From NCBI GenBank assembly GCA_963773875.1, contig CAVZCV010000009.1, positions 186,001 through 250,000 on the forward strand: 64,000 nt of DNA, given 5' to 3'. Shown here in pieces: positions 35,882 through 45,068 of the stretch. The notes below the pieces were generated by a model. That model saw only the letters and a program-made list of their open reading frames with translations, was not told where the DNA came from and ran no database searches. Made by a program: the position numbers and the translations under genes. How positions within the stretch are numbered: position 1 is the first letter of the stretch; the number at the start of each line of letters is the position of its first letter. Source of the DNA: CAVTYH01 sp963773875. Its GTDB lineage: Bacteria > Planctomycetota > Planctomycetia > Pirellulales > JADZDJ01.

Positions 35882-36507
35882 TCAATTCATCTGGAGTCGA
35901 GTCAAGTTGTCCTGAGCGATCATCGCCCAGCGCAGTATCGGGGAATTGTTCGACGACGTTGCGATATGCATTTTCTGCAGCACTGCGGTCGCCGAGAGTT
36001 TGCCAGAGGAAATCCGCCTGGCAAACGGCGCTGCCGGCGGCGCGATCGATGGCAACAATAACCGGATCCGGCGCGCTCGTGGCCACGATCAACCGATCTT
36101 GCTCGGCCTCAAGGGCTGCAATCCGTTCTGCGCGCTCCCGCGCGGCGATCCATTTTTCCAGTGCATCGCCTTCGGCTTTGAGCGCCGCCGATTCCGTCGC
36201 CAGTTGGTTGGCGTTGGCAATGCTTGCATCAGCCCTAGGTACTACCAGGGGTCTTTCGGCGAGCAATTGATCCGTCGGCGAGTGACCTCCCGGTTGAATC
36301 GGGGCCTGCCGCGTTGAAATCAGTGCAGCGCCGATGGCAAAAATAACCACCGCCGAAAACGCTCCGATCCGAATTCGTCGCGTTCGGACGGCGCTCGATT
36401 TTTTGTCGCGCGTAAATGCGGTTCATCAAATCGGCCGGCACTTGAGGCGACTCGCCGGCAGTCTCTGCCGCTTGCAACAATTGAGTCAATTCGCTTTCCG
36501 AAATCAT
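35882..36507 (-). CDS. Candidate anti-sigma factor, single-pass membrane protein (two frameshifts)
   Basis: N-terminus MISESELTQLLQAAETAGESP and DLMNRIYARQK are read from ATG 36507. A run of six A near 36400 shifts the frame to RRIRIGAFSAVVIFAIGAALIS, a single transmembrane helix. The rest is a helical periplasmic domain (LEAEQDRLIVATSAPDPVIVAID, CQADFLWQTLG, AYRNVVEQFPDT), TPR-like. A surplus base near 35931 (minus strand, gcg c tgg) ends it as WAMIAQDNLTRLQMN with stop 35882-35884. The repaired length is about 208 residues. The start lies 38 bases after the ECF sigma factor stop, so the two are probably a sigma/anti-sigma pair. Confidence 0.65.
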
Positions 36508-36545
36508 TGCCTATGCAGCCTTATAAATATTTAACCGCGGTTCAT

Positions 36546-37160
36546 TCAGCAATTTAAAATCGGCGCCAAAATCTTCTCGAGTCGCGCCCGTGCCCGATTC
36601 AATCGGACATTGACGGCGCCAGTTGATTTTCCCAGCGTGTGGGCGATTTCATCGATCGATTGTTCTTCCAAGTACCGTAGCACGATCAGTTCGCGGTCCG
36701 TTTGTTTAAGTTGTCGGATGGCGGCGTGGACTTGCGAGCTAGTTTCCTGCGATTCAATTTGAAATTGGAACGCCTCGCGCTCGCCACCACGACTACCACT
36801 TGCAAAGCGAGTGTGCTCTGACTGTGGTAGAGGGAGCATGCGGCGAATCCATCGGCGGCGCTGGTGACTGCGGCAGCGATTAATGGCGATTCGTGTAAAC
36901 CACGTAATAGCTCTGCTGCGGCCATGAAAGTTGGAATAGCTTTTAAGAGCGTCGACAAATACGTCCTGGACCACGTCTTCAACATCGCCGGACCAGCCCA
37001 ACAGCCGGTGCACTAGTCGAGTGATTTGATCTTGGTGGTCGGCAACGAGCTTGTCGAACGATTTCGGCATAGCACGCGGCGCGGCAGCACTGGCAGAACC
37101 AGTGGCATCCTCAGCCACGGCAGAGGCGTCGGCCGACTTGTCGCTCATCGTTGCCAACAT
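36546..37160 (-). CDS. ECF-type RNA polymerase sigma factor
   Basis: 204 residues. The first 30 residues are an Ala/Ser-rich low-complexity tail (MLATMSDKSADASAVAEDAT). Region 2 contains FDKLVADHQDQITRLVHRLLG, GDVEDVVQDVFVDALKSY and RAITWFTRIAINRCRSHQRRR. Region 4 is LKQTDRELIVLRYLEEQSIDEIAHTLGKSTGAVNVRLNRARARL. Start ATG 37158-37160 follows GGAGG by 9 bases; ATG at 37146-37148 is an alternative. It probably heads the operon with the anti-sigma and coiled-coil genes and would direct transcription of an envelope-stress type regulon. Confidence 0.9.
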   Translation of the reverse strand: MLATMSDKSADASAVAEDATGSASAAAPRAMPKSFDKLVADHQDQITRLVHRLLGWSGDVEDVVQDVFVDALKSYSNFHGRSRAITWFTRIAINRCRSHQRRRWIRRMLPLPQSEHTRFASGSRGGEREAFQFQIESQETSSQVHAAIRQLKQTDRELIVLRYLEEQSIDEIAHTLGKSTGAVNVRLNRARARLEKILAPILNC

Positions 37161-37354
37161 TAGACGCGGCCTCCGGCAAAAACTTACAGCGACCAGAAGA
37201 TTTTGCGCGATTATATCACCGCCGAGGACGCAGAGGGCGCGGAGAAAGGAGCGATGAGAGGACCACTCGCCCTAATTTAGCGCCGCGCGAATCGCCCGGG
37301 GGAATGCGGCCTCAATTCAAAGAATCGCAAAGCACAGCCCGACGCGCAGGAATC

Positions 37355-37377
37355 TGTCCGACCGGGACGGTCGGACA
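37355..37377 (-). repeat. Third copy of the palindromic element (perfect palindrome)
   Basis: TGTCCGACC (37355-37363) and GGTCGGACA (37369-37377) form a 9-bp perfect stem around GGGAC. It lies 15 bases 3' of the minus-strand gene ending at 37392 and has the same orientation to that gene as the copies at 3878 and 7288 have to theirs. The surrounding gap (37161-37391) holds only degenerate GCAGAGGGCGC-type spacer sequence. Confidence 0.75.
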
Positions 37378-37391
37378 AATTTGCTATCTGA

Positions 37392-37871
37392 CTACTTTGC
37401 GGCCGCCGAGAAATCATCGACCAGCCGCAGAAACACTTCACGTGTAACCTGCGCCGGAATGGCTTCGCGCGTACCGCCAGGCTGTTTTTGGAATCGGCGG
37501 AGGCTGAGTTCACCGCCTTTGCGAACCAAAAGCTCGTAATACCGCGTGCCGTTGTCGTCACGCGCGGGAGGGTTGGAACGCAATTGGACAACGCACCGGT
37601 CGGCATCGACCTCGATCGGGCTAATGGGCTCGAGCAAATACGTCAGCCGCCGGGAAAGAGCGTCGGCGACTTTTTTCAGTTGATCAATCGAAGCGGCACT
37701 GAGCGCGGCACGGGTTAGAGTGAAATGGTCAAACGCCAGAGCTAATGCATCGAGCGCCACAATGTCGGCTAACAAGTGATCGCCGGCTTCGATAATATCG
37801 ATTGAGTGACTGCCGGAGGTGAATGGAGCAAGGTTACCCAAGGCAGTTTGCGCGATTGATTTCAGACTCAT
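37392..37871 (-). CDS. Uncharacterised cytoplasmic protein
   Basis: 159 residues, no recognised family. Helical start MSLKSIAQTALGNLAPF, then FDHFTLTRAALSAASIDQLKKVADALSRRL with two amphipathic helices, then a beta-rich part with DADRCVVQLRSNPP...YYELLVRKGGELSLRRFQK, and a helical C-terminus, REVFLRLVDDFSAAAK. Ordinary codon use and clear boundaries support it as real. It lies between the ECF operon and spoVR on the same strand; gaps of 170-230 bases on both sides argue against co-transcription. Confidence 0.65.
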   Translation of the reverse strand: MSLKSIAQTALGNLAPFTSGSHSIDIIEAGDHLLADIVALDALALAFDHFTLTRAALSAASIDQLKKVADALSRRLTYLLEPISPIEVDADRCVVQLRSNPPARDDNGTRYYELLVRKGGELSLRRFQKQPGGTREAIPAQVTREVFLRLVDDFSAAAK

Positions 37872-38041
37872 AGGCGTGCCCTCGCGATCGAAATTCCAGG
37901 TGTGGGACTAAAGCTTATATCGGTTGCAAATTTCGTTGTTGATCAATTCGAAGTTGCTGGGTGCTAATTTATTTGACGATAGTCGGGCGTAGACCGTCAC
38001 CGTCATGGCCCGCAACCGGCGGGCCAAATGTGGTCGAACTC

Positions 38042-39556
38042 TCACTTTGCGGTTTCGGATTTATGCTCGTGGCCGTCGTAGGAAAACGTCGTTTTCTTGC
38101 CCTCCAGGACCGTTTCGATATGCACCGGCCGCGTCCATAAACGATGCAAATTGGCCAGCGTATCGCGGGCATAGCCGATGTGCAGGTCGACGCCATTATG
38201 CTGATGTTCCAGGAACAGCTCGCCGCGGTTTTTGTAATTGCCATCGCGCACCGCGATGATCGGCTGGCCGCGGTTCGTGAGGCTACATAACAGTCGCTCC
38301 TTGATCTTGGGAAACTCACGGCTTTCGATGTTGTACGTGTCGGAGTCTTGCTGGTAACCGAATGAGAAGAGCTTATACTGCCTGCAGAAATCTATCGTCA
38401 GGAACTCATCGATAAACATCAGATCGTTGTAGATCCGGCGGACTTCAAAAATCTTTTTGCGCCCCAGGCCGGTGTTCGTGTTCCACTCACGCCGGGTGCG
38501 CATGTCGTCGCAGTCTGCCCAGTCTTTGCCAAAGCGGCCACGGTTCCAGCGGTCTTCGATATCCCGTAGCAGTTCAATGCCGAGCTTGTACGGATTTAGT
38601 CGGGTGGGGCTCGAGGCCATGGTGCCGCTGTGATGATCGGCGTAGTTAATCACGTCGCCAGGCTCGAGGCCTTGCCGCGTCATGATGGTACTGTGCCAGT
38701 AGCTGGCCCAGCCTTCGTTCATGATCTTCGTCTGGCCTTGCGGGGCAAAGTAATAGGCTTCCTCGCGGATGATAGAAAGAACATCGACCTGCCATGGACG
38801 GAGCGGGGCATGATCGCGGATGAATTTCATTACATCGCGAGCCGGCCCGGGAGGTCGCTTGTCGTATTCCTCTTTGTCCTTCTGCATCTGTCGAGCTTCA
38901 GCGGCCAGCACCTCGGGCGGATTCACAAACGAGTCGAGATAGCCCTTGGCGGCGAACCTGCCTGGAATCGGAGCATGCTCTTCATCGTCTGACCGTTTGA
39001 AATCGTACCTGGCAGGTTCATCATCGCGCTTGATGAACGGCGAATGCACGTCAATTAAGTCTTCAATGCTGAGGCACGCATCAATGAAGTTTTCGACGTC
39101 CTCGATGCCGAAACGATCCATGTAGCGCCGGATGCGATTGCCATGGTTGGCCATCTCATCCATCATTTTGCGATTCGTCTTGCCGAACCAATTGTTATTT
39201 TTGAAGAAATCGCAGTGGCCGTAGACGTGGGCCATGACGAGCTTCTGATCAGTCACCGCATTGGAGCGCATGAGGTACGCGTAGCACGGATCATTGTTGA
39301 TCACGAGCTCGTAGATTTTTTGCAGTCCATATGCATAGCCTTTGGACAATTCTTCGTACTCCATGCCGAATCGCCAATGCGGATAGCGCGTCGGGAAGCC
39401 GCCATAGGCTGCGATTTCGTTGAGCTGATCGCAATCGACAACTTCGAAAATCGTCGGGTAAAAGTCGAGCCCATAGTTGCGCGCGTGGTCCTCCATTTGC
39501 CGCTGAATATCGGCCAAGTATGCAGGCAGCGGATCAAAATGGGTCGCGGTGGCCAT
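38042..39556 (-). CDS. spoVR: SpoVR family protein
   Basis: 504 residues, the length of YcgB/SpoVR proteins. Typical blocks: YGLDFYPTIFEVVDCDQLNEIAAYGGFPTRYPHWRFGMEYE, YAYLMRSNAVTDQKLVMAHVYGHCDFFKNNNWF, YYFAPQGQTKIMNEGWASYWHS and YADHHSGTMASSPTRLNPYKLG. His/Glu-rich patches (HVYGHCDFF; NEGWASYWH) resemble a metal site. SpoVR proteins occur with PrkA and YeaH in stationary-phase and stress responses; the biochemical role is not settled. It is the third gene, after prkA and yeaH. Confidence 0.92.
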   Translation of the reverse strand: MATATHFDPLPAYLADIQRQMEDHARNYGLDFYPTIFEVVDCDQLNEIAAYGGFPTRYPHWRFGMEYEELSKGYAYGLQKIYELVINNDPCYAYLMRSNAVTDQKLVMAHVYGHCDFFKNNNWFGKTNRKMMDEMANHGNRIRRYMDRFGIEDVENFIDACLSIEDLIDVHSPFIKRDDEPARYDFKRSDDEEHAPIPGRFAAKGYLDSFVNPPEVLAAEARQMQKDKEEYDKRPPGPARDVMKFIRDHAPLRPWQVDVLSIIREEAYYFAPQGQTKIMNEGWASYWHSTIMTRQGLEPGDVINYADHHSGTMASSPTRLNPYKLGIELLRDIEDRWNRGRFGKDWADCDDMRTRREWNTNTGLGRKKIFEVRRIYNDLMFIDEFLTIDFCRQYKLFSFGYQQDSDTYNIESREFPKIKERLLCSLTNRGQPIIAVRDGNYKNRGELFLEHQHNGVDLHIGYARDTLANLHRLWTRPVHIETVLEGKKTTFSYDGHEHKSETAK

Positions 39557-39570
39557 GCGAATGCGTTCTC

Positions 39571-39654
39571 GGTCCTTAGTCCTTAGTTCTTTGCGGCTGC
39601 ATGTCGTTTAACGATATGCGAACGCACCAAGGACAAAGGACGAGGGACAATGAC
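39571..39654. repeat. Inverted spacer repeat between yeaH and spoVR
   Basis: GGTCCTTAGTCCTTAG (39571-39586) and CCAAGGACAAAGGACGAGG (39627-39645) are approximately inverse to each other around a 40-base centre. The same GGACAA-type units occur upstream of the aminotransferase gene (8378-8414). The region separates spoVR from yeaH. Confidence 0.5.
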
Positions 39655-39656
39655 AT

Positions 39657-40769
39657 TTACTTTCCCTTTCCCAAAAACGCTTTGATCGAACTGTAAATTG
39701 CTTCTTTGTCTTCAATTTCCGAAAGCACCAGTTTGTCGTGCTTATCGCCGAAGCGGCCTTTCAATGCGCGAATATATTCACCACTACCATATGGACTTTC
39801 GACCTGTCCGTAACAAAACAGGTTCACCTTCGGCAGTAGTTCTTCGCCGATAAGCCGCAGGCTTTGCTCGTTGTCTTCACCCCAATTGTCGCCATCGGAA
39901 AATTGAAAGCAGTAAATGTTCCACTCTGCTGGGTTAAATTGGCGGCCGATCAGCTCCAGCGCCACCTTATACGCGGAGCTGATCCGGGTCCCGCCGCTTT
40001 CGCGAGTGTGATAGAACGTTTGCTCGTCGACCTCGCGAGCCACTGCATCGTGGATGATGTAACGCACATCGACGCCGTCGTATTGGCTGCTGAGCCAGGC
40101 GTCGATCCAGAATGCTTCTGTGCGGACAATTTCCTTTTGCTCATCGGTCATTGAACCGGAGACGTCCATCATGTAGATGATGACGGCGTTGGCTTCCGGC
40201 TCATCGACCGTGCTCCAGCTGCGGTAGCGCTTGTCGTCGGGAATCGGCACGATTAGCGGTCGGTGCGGATCGTAGCTGCCCGTGGTTATTTGCCGGCGAA
40301 GTGCCTGGAAATACGTGCGCTTACGGTGCCGCAGCGATTCTGGGCCGGTGCGCCGGATGCTGTCGTACTTTGATTTTTCTTGATGAATGTTGGCGGCGCC
40401 CTTGGGTTCAATGCGCGGCAGTTCAAGTTCATCGCCTAAGATTGCGGCGAGTTCTTCCAGCGGCACATCGACTTCAAGAATGTGCCGGCCAGGATCGCTG
40501 CCTGCCTGACCTTTGCCATCGCCTTGATCGCCGCCACCGCCTGCAATGGGTTGTCCGACTTCGCCATCGCCTTGCCCAACACCGCCCGAGCCGTTTTTAC
40601 CGTAGCGAAAATGCGGCACATCGAGCTGTGGAAGCGGAATGCTAACAAGGTCGCCCCCTTTGCGGCCGATCATCTCGCCATGCGTAATATATTTACGCAG
40701 GTTCTCGCGTATTTTCCCCCGCACAATATTGCGGAAGCGGCGATGATCGTGATCGATGTTGAGGGCCAT
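39657..40769 (-). CDS. yeaH: YeaH/YhbH family protein (DUF444, von Willebrand-like)
   Basis: 370 residues from ATG 40767-40769 (MALNIDHDHRRFRNIVRGKI); the frame reaches 40829 without family features. The N-terminal basic part IPLPQLDVPHFRYGKN, a Gly/Asp-rich flexible stretch (SGGVGQGDGEVGQPIAGGGG), and a VWA-type domain with MIDAS DVSGSM in IIYMMDVSGSMTDEQ are visible, with RESGGTRISSAYKVALELI and YCFQFSDGDNWGEDNE as further MIDAS loops. Acts with PrkA and SpoVR in a conserved stress module; the molecular role is unknown. Confidence 0.92.
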   Translation of the reverse strand: MALNIDHDHRRFRNIVRGKIRENLRKYITHGEMIGRKGGDLVSIPLPQLDVPHFRYGKNGSGGVGQGDGEVGQPIAGGGGDQGDGKGQAGSDPGRHILEVDVPLEELAAILGDELELPRIEPKGAANIHQEKSKYDSIRRTGPESLRHRKRTYFQALRRQITTGSYDPHRPLIVPIPDDKRYRSWSTVDEPEANAVIIYMMDVSGSMTDEQKEIVRTEAFWIDAWLSSQYDGVDVRYIIHDAVAREVDEQTFYHTRESGGTRISSAYKVALELIGRQFNPAEWNIYCFQFSDGDNWGEDNEQSLRLIGEELLPKVNLFCYGQVESPYGSGEYIRALKGRFGDKHDKLVLSEIEDKEAIYSSIKAFLGKGK

Positions 40770-40882
40770 ACGGGGAAATGGCGAATAACGAAATCCGAAT
40801 GACGATGAAGGTCCAAATTCCAATGACAAAACGGTGCGATCTGCAACTGTAAATTTTCCGCCTATTGCACGCTGCCTACCGC

Positions 40883-42928
40883 TTACTGCTTCACGTCTCC
40901 TCGAGCGAAAATGCTAGCCACGTAGTTCAGCACGTCGGTCGCGCTTTCCTCGTCGTAGCCAAAATCGCGGATCAAGCGGCTTTTCACCACGTCGATCTTG
41001 GCTTGCGTATCGGCGTCAACGACGTTCGACACCAGGCTGGTGAGCTTGATCGTGTCCTTCTGATCTTCGAACAGTTTCAACTCCAGTGCCCGATGCAGCC
41101 GTTCGTTGCTCTTGTAGTCAAATGAGCGGCCGTCAATCATCAAAGCGCCAATGTAGTTCATCACTTCTCGGCGGAAATCGTCCTTGCGGCTATCGGGAAT
41201 GTCGATCTTTTCCTCGATTGACCGCATTAACCGTTCATCGGGCTCTTCATACTGGCCCGTGAACTTGTTCCGCACTTTTTCGCGCTGAGTGTAGGCTTTA
41301 ATGTTGTCGATGTAATTTGCGCACAACCGCTTCAGTGCATCTTCGTCGGCCGCAATGGCCCGTTGCACCTCGTTTTTCACAATGTTCGTGTACTCCTGCT
41401 TCACGACGCCGATCAGTTCGCGGTAATGATTGCGAGTTTCTTCGTTCGTGATCAGGCTGTGATGCTTGAGGCCCGATTCCAACTCGTTCAGCACCATGAA
41501 CGGATTGACCGAATTGGCTTCCGGATGCGCCACGAGCGCATTGGACAGTTTGTCTTGCACGTAGCGTGGCGAAATGCCGAGCATACCTTCCGTGGTGGCT
41601 TGCTCGCGCAACTCTTTCACGTTGTCTTCCGTGAAGCCCGGCAACGTTTTGCCGTTATACAGTTTGAGCTTTTGCAGCACGCTGAGGTTCGCGTTCTTCG
41701 GCTCTTCCAGCCGCGTGAGGATGGCCCACATGGCGGCCGTTTCGATGGTGTGCGGGGCGATGTGTTTGCCGAGCACTTTTTGCTTGTTGTAGTCCTTTTC
41801 GTAGATTTTGATTTCGTCGTGCAGCGTGGTGACGTACGGCACATCGATTTTCACCGTGCGGTCGCGCAGCGCTTCCATGAACTCGTTGTTCTGCAATCGG
41901 CGATATTCCGGCTCATTGGTATGGCCGATAATTACTTCGTCGATGTCGGTTTGCGCGAATTTCTTGGGCTTCACCTTGTGTTCCTGGCTCGCGCCCAAGA
42001 GATCGTACAGAAACGCGACATCGAGCTTGAGCACTTCGACGAATTCGATTACACCGCGATTGGCAATGTTGAATTCGCCGTCGAAGTTGAACGCCCGCGG
42101 ATCGCTATCGCTGCCGTATTGGGCGATTTTTCGGTAATTTACGTCGCCGGTTAGCTCGGTGCTGTCCTGATTCTTTTCGTCCTTCGGCTGGAACGTGCCG
42201 ATGCCAATGCGATCTTGCTCGCTGAGAATCAGCCGCTTGACGCGCACATCGGCAATGACGCGAGTCCAATCGCCATCGTAACGCTTTAGCCGCTCGCCAT
42301 ATACGTAGCGGCAGAACGGGCACAGTTCGCCCTGAATTCGGGCCGGAAAATCGTGCGGGCCGCGCGTGGAATTAAGCCGATTTTGCACTTCGTCGCGGAA
42401 CCGCATGGGAATCAGATGCAACGGTTCTTCGTGCATCGGGCACCAGTGCACCTGGTCTGGATCTTCCAAATCGACCCAGCCCATCGTGTAAAGAGCGCCT
42501 TCATCGCGCTGCGAGTAGCGCTCCAAACCCTTTTTCAACATGCGGGCAATCGTGCTTTTGCTGCTGCCAACGGGGCCGTGCAGTAACAACACGCGTTTTT
42601 CGATGCCATAGCCCTGGGCCGCGCTTTTGAAGGCGTTCACGAGCTGCGTTAGCGGTTGGTCGAGACCGAACACGGCGTCGCGGCCGCCATAATCCGGATC
42701 GTCGAAGAACTTGTAATGCAAGCGCTTTTCGCGGGCCACTTCATACGTTTCCGTGCCGTACGACAAAATCATGTCGTACACACGCTGAAATGCATTTCTG
42801 GTGACACGGGCATCTTGCGTCACGACGTCCAGATATTGATCAAACGTCCCTTCCCAATTCTTTTTGCGGAATTGGTCGAGGTCTTGTCGTTGTCCGATGA
42901 GCGATACGATTTCGCGGCCGCCAGTCAT
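40883..42928 (-). CDS. prkA: Serine protein kinase PrkA
   Basis: 681 residues from ATG 42926-42928 (MTGGREIVSLIGQRQDLDQF). An upstream frame to 43177 is Ala/Arg-rich and not expected. AGGA lies about 7 bases before the ATG. The AAA+-like N-terminal domain has Walker A LLHGPVGSSKSTIARML, and the conserved ALYTMGWVDLEDPDQVHWCPMHEEPLHLIP is present. The C-terminal kinase-like part includes ERLHRALELKLFEDQKDTIKL and FGYDEESATDVLNYVA. PrkA phosphorylates protein substrates and couples nutrient stress to YeaH and SpoVR. Order prkA-yeaH-spoVR on one strand matches the classic operon. Confidence 0.94.
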   Translation of the reverse strand: MTGGREIVSLIGQRQDLDQFRKKNWEGTFDQYLDVVTQDARVTRNAFQRVYDMILSYGTETYEVAREKRLHYKFFDDPDYGGRDAVFGLDQPLTQLVNAFKSAAQGYGIEKRVLLLHGPVGSSKSTIARMLKKGLERYSQRDEGALYTMGWVDLEDPDQVHWCPMHEEPLHLIPMRFRDEVQNRLNSTRGPHDFPARIQGELCPFCRYVYGERLKRYDGDWTRVIADVRVKRLILSEQDRIGIGTFQPKDEKNQDSTELTGDVNYRKIAQYGSDSDPRAFNFDGEFNIANRGVIEFVEVLKLDVAFLYDLLGASQEHKVKPKKFAQTDIDEVIIGHTNEPEYRRLQNNEFMEALRDRTVKIDVPYVTTLHDEIKIYEKDYNKQKVLGKHIAPHTIETAAMWAILTRLEEPKNANLSVLQKLKLYNGKTLPGFTEDNVKELREQATTEGMLGISPRYVQDKLSNALVAHPEANSVNPFMVLNELESGLKHHSLITNEETRNHYRELIGVVKQEYTNIVKNEVQRAIAADEDALKRLCANYIDNIKAYTQREKVRNKFTGQYEEPDERLMRSIEEKIDIPDSRKDDFRREVMNYIGALMIDGRSFDYKSNERLHRALELKLFEDQKDTIKLTSLVSNVVDADTQAKIDVVKSRLIRDFGYDEESATDVLNYVASIFARGDVKQ

Positions 42929-43486
42929 GGCAGTGTCCTCCGCGCCGCGACGAGATCGGAATCGCATGGAGGAGGCGGCGCTGCGCCGTCCATGCATGGG
43001 CGGGTTGTCAAAGCCTGCGGGTCCCGGTTCGTTCGGCTCCGTCGTAGCCAAGCTGGATTGCTTCCACTCTTCGCTGTTGGCGCGGTAACGAAAACGTAAC
43101 TGCGCACTGCGAGTGACTCGCTGCAGACGAGGGGCATCCTCGGCGGGGCAGCCGATCGTTTTCGTTGACGAAGGCAACTCCGAGAGGCCCGCTTACAGCA
43201 AGCACAAAAGAGAAGTTGCAAAAGAGCGAGGTTTACGGCGGAGCTTAGGCTGGCGGGAGCCCTGCTTCTGGTTCCTGGTGGGCAGCAAGGGGGATGGCCC
43301 GCGACTGCTCACCCTATCTCCACTATTTCAAGTATTGCTACAAAACCGAATTGAGGCAACAGCAACTTTGGGGCCAGTGGACGGATTTTCAAAGCCAATC
43401 GACCGTTCTTGCCTTGGCATAACGAATAGGCAGACCCGCGATTTGGCAAGTTGCCCAAGTAGCGGGCACCATTGTGCGTTTAAAGA
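42929..43486. other. 558-base stretch without a supported gene
   Basis: Upstream region of prkA (minus strand) and downstream region of the response regulator. Frames such as 43113-43550 plus show no family match. CCGTCCATGCATGGGCGG at 42989-43006 is an imperfect dyad around TGCATG and could be an operator for prkA. Nothing else is recognised. Confidence 0.45.
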
Positions 43487-43940
43487 TCACGCCAGCAGCC
43501 GTTCCACGCTATCGATCAGTCGGTCCATGGCGAAGGGCTTGCGAATGTAGTCATCGACTCCGAGCATCTCCGCGTAGGCTTTATGCCGGCTGCCTTCGTT
43601 GGCGGTGATCATAATCACCCGCAGTGGCACCGGTCGGGTTCGCCTCAGCTTTTCCAGCACCAGGAACCCACTGCGTTTGGGCATCATCATGTCCAGAATC
43701 ACTAAATCAGGGTCTTCCTTCTCGCACATCACGAGGCCCTGGTTACCATCGCGTGCAATCAGCACGTTGTAACCCTTGGCTCCGAGTGCCAGACGCATCG
43801 ATTCGACGATCTCTTGGTCGTCGTCCACCAGCAGAATCCGCTTTGACTTGGTGTCGACGGTTTTGGCTTTCGACTCGTCCTTTGCCCCGGCATCGGACTT
43901 CGCCTGACTCGATTTCGACTTAGAAGTCGCCTTCCTTCAT
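43487..43940 (-). CDS. Response regulator receiver-domain protein (probable frameshift at the N-terminus)
   Basis: Receiver domain (VDDDQEIVESM acidic pocket, phosphorylated Asp in PDLVILDMMMPKRSG, Thr in VIMITANEG, Lys in DDYIRKPF), with no output domain. The uninterrupted frame begins at a GTG at 43828. In-frame codons upstream, rich in Lys/Ser/Ala (SKSKSSQAKSDAG and similar), continue back to 43932 or so. A surplus G there hides a start: ATG 43938-43940, preceded by AAGGACG 3 bases upstream. A Lys-rich disordered N-terminal tail before the receiver domain is therefore likely. Single-domain regulators act by protein interaction. No histidine kinase is in the window. Confidence 0.78.
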
Positions 43941-44045
43941 AATCGTCCTTGATGATTCAATGGCTAGAATTCCCATCATCTTACCGCAACCGAGCCGTAG
44001 CGGACAGTGGCTGAGGTCGCCGACTGGATGGGTGTGTATGCGCAT

Positions 44046-44073
44046 GAAAAACCCCGCGAATTTCGTCGCGGGG
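44046..44073 (-). terminator. Intrinsic terminator for the PEP-CTERM gene
   Basis: On the minus strand CCCCGCGA and TCGCGGGG form an 8-bp perfect stem (44052-44073) with a 6-base loop, followed by five T (44046-44051 on the plus strand reads AAAAA). It lies 28 bases after the stop at 44102. Confidence 0.85.
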
Positions 44074-44101
44074 TCGGATGTTGAGCAAATGCCGGACAAG
44101 T

Positions 44102-45068
44102 TTACGATCTTCGGCACCGATGTGCTATAATACCCAATCCCAGCGCACCGACGATGCCGGACAAAATCGAAGCTGGCTCCGGCACAACTGTTTGTGACGT
44201 AACCGACTCCCACGTGCCACCGATGCGGAATTCGTCGTAATCGCCGACGTTTCCAGCTACAGTCGGATTAGAGGCCAAATTTCCCATAAAGGGACGAACG
44301 TGCGTGATTGCTCCGATGTCAAATTCCGCGCCGTTGTAGTACAGCGCTGACGCGGCGGCGGCTTCGGATGTCACATCTGTCGGGTCCACCCACATTGTGA
44401 AAGTGTCGTTCCCAGCCGCGTCCCAATCAATGCGACCGAGGATCAGGTGGGTAATGCCAACGCCCATCGGAATTGGATTGGCACCCATGCGGATGCCAGA
44501 TGGATTTTGGTTCTGGAAGATAACACAAATATTGCCGTTACTGCCATTCGTGACTCCGCCCGAGTTGGCACCGGTTTGCCCGACGGTGACCCGTTCGCTG
44601 CTCCCATTGAAGAACGCCCAATTCATCGTTCTAACGGTATCGACGTCCTTTTGCATGAGCAAGCTGAAGTATGTCGTGCCTGTATCAATCGTTTGCCCGC
44701 CCAGCGGTCGGCCGGTGTTTTGGCTTGATGTTGTATTGTTCACCGCATCTAGGGTAAGCTTGTTGCCCGTGGCAGCAAGGTACCCTGTTGCCGAGTATGT
44801 CAGGCCGGGGCTGGTCGCTGTCCTGTTTGCAGCTGCGCCACCATTCAAAGATTGACCCCAATTCGACGTAGCTGAATTCGGCGATGAATCGCCCGTGAGA
44901 TTCCAGCCTTGACCGCCGTTCGGGCCGGTCGTATTGACGAATTGCGTTCCAGCACCATAATCGAAGTTTTCTTGCATCGAGCCGGCAATTGCAGCTGCTG
45001 AAGCACTGCGCTGGGAAAATGATGGCCATCAGCGCAAAGATAGCGCCGAAATTTCGATACATCCGCAT
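44102..45068 (-). CDS. PEP-CTERM-anchored, lectin-like secreted protein (one frameshift)
   Basis: The signal peptide MRMYRNFGAIFALMAIIFPA is read from ATG 45066-45068; one lost base near 45007 moves to ASAAAIAGSMQENFDYGAGTQF. Repaired length is about 321 residues. The body is a beta-rich, Gly/Asn/Thr-rich concanavalin-like region (FDYGAGTQFVNTTGPNGGQGW, NGSNGNICVIF, GRIDWDAAGNDTFTMWVDP). The C-terminus carries VVPEPASI, a hydrophobic helix and RCRRS: the PEP-CTERM signal for export and exosortase processing. A strong terminator follows the gene. Its binding target is unknown. Confidence 0.8.

Noticed and set aside
43113..43550. Open frame of 145 residues opposite the response regulator end
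   Set aside because: It overlaps the receiver domain antisense and lacks conserved pattern, start signal or domain.
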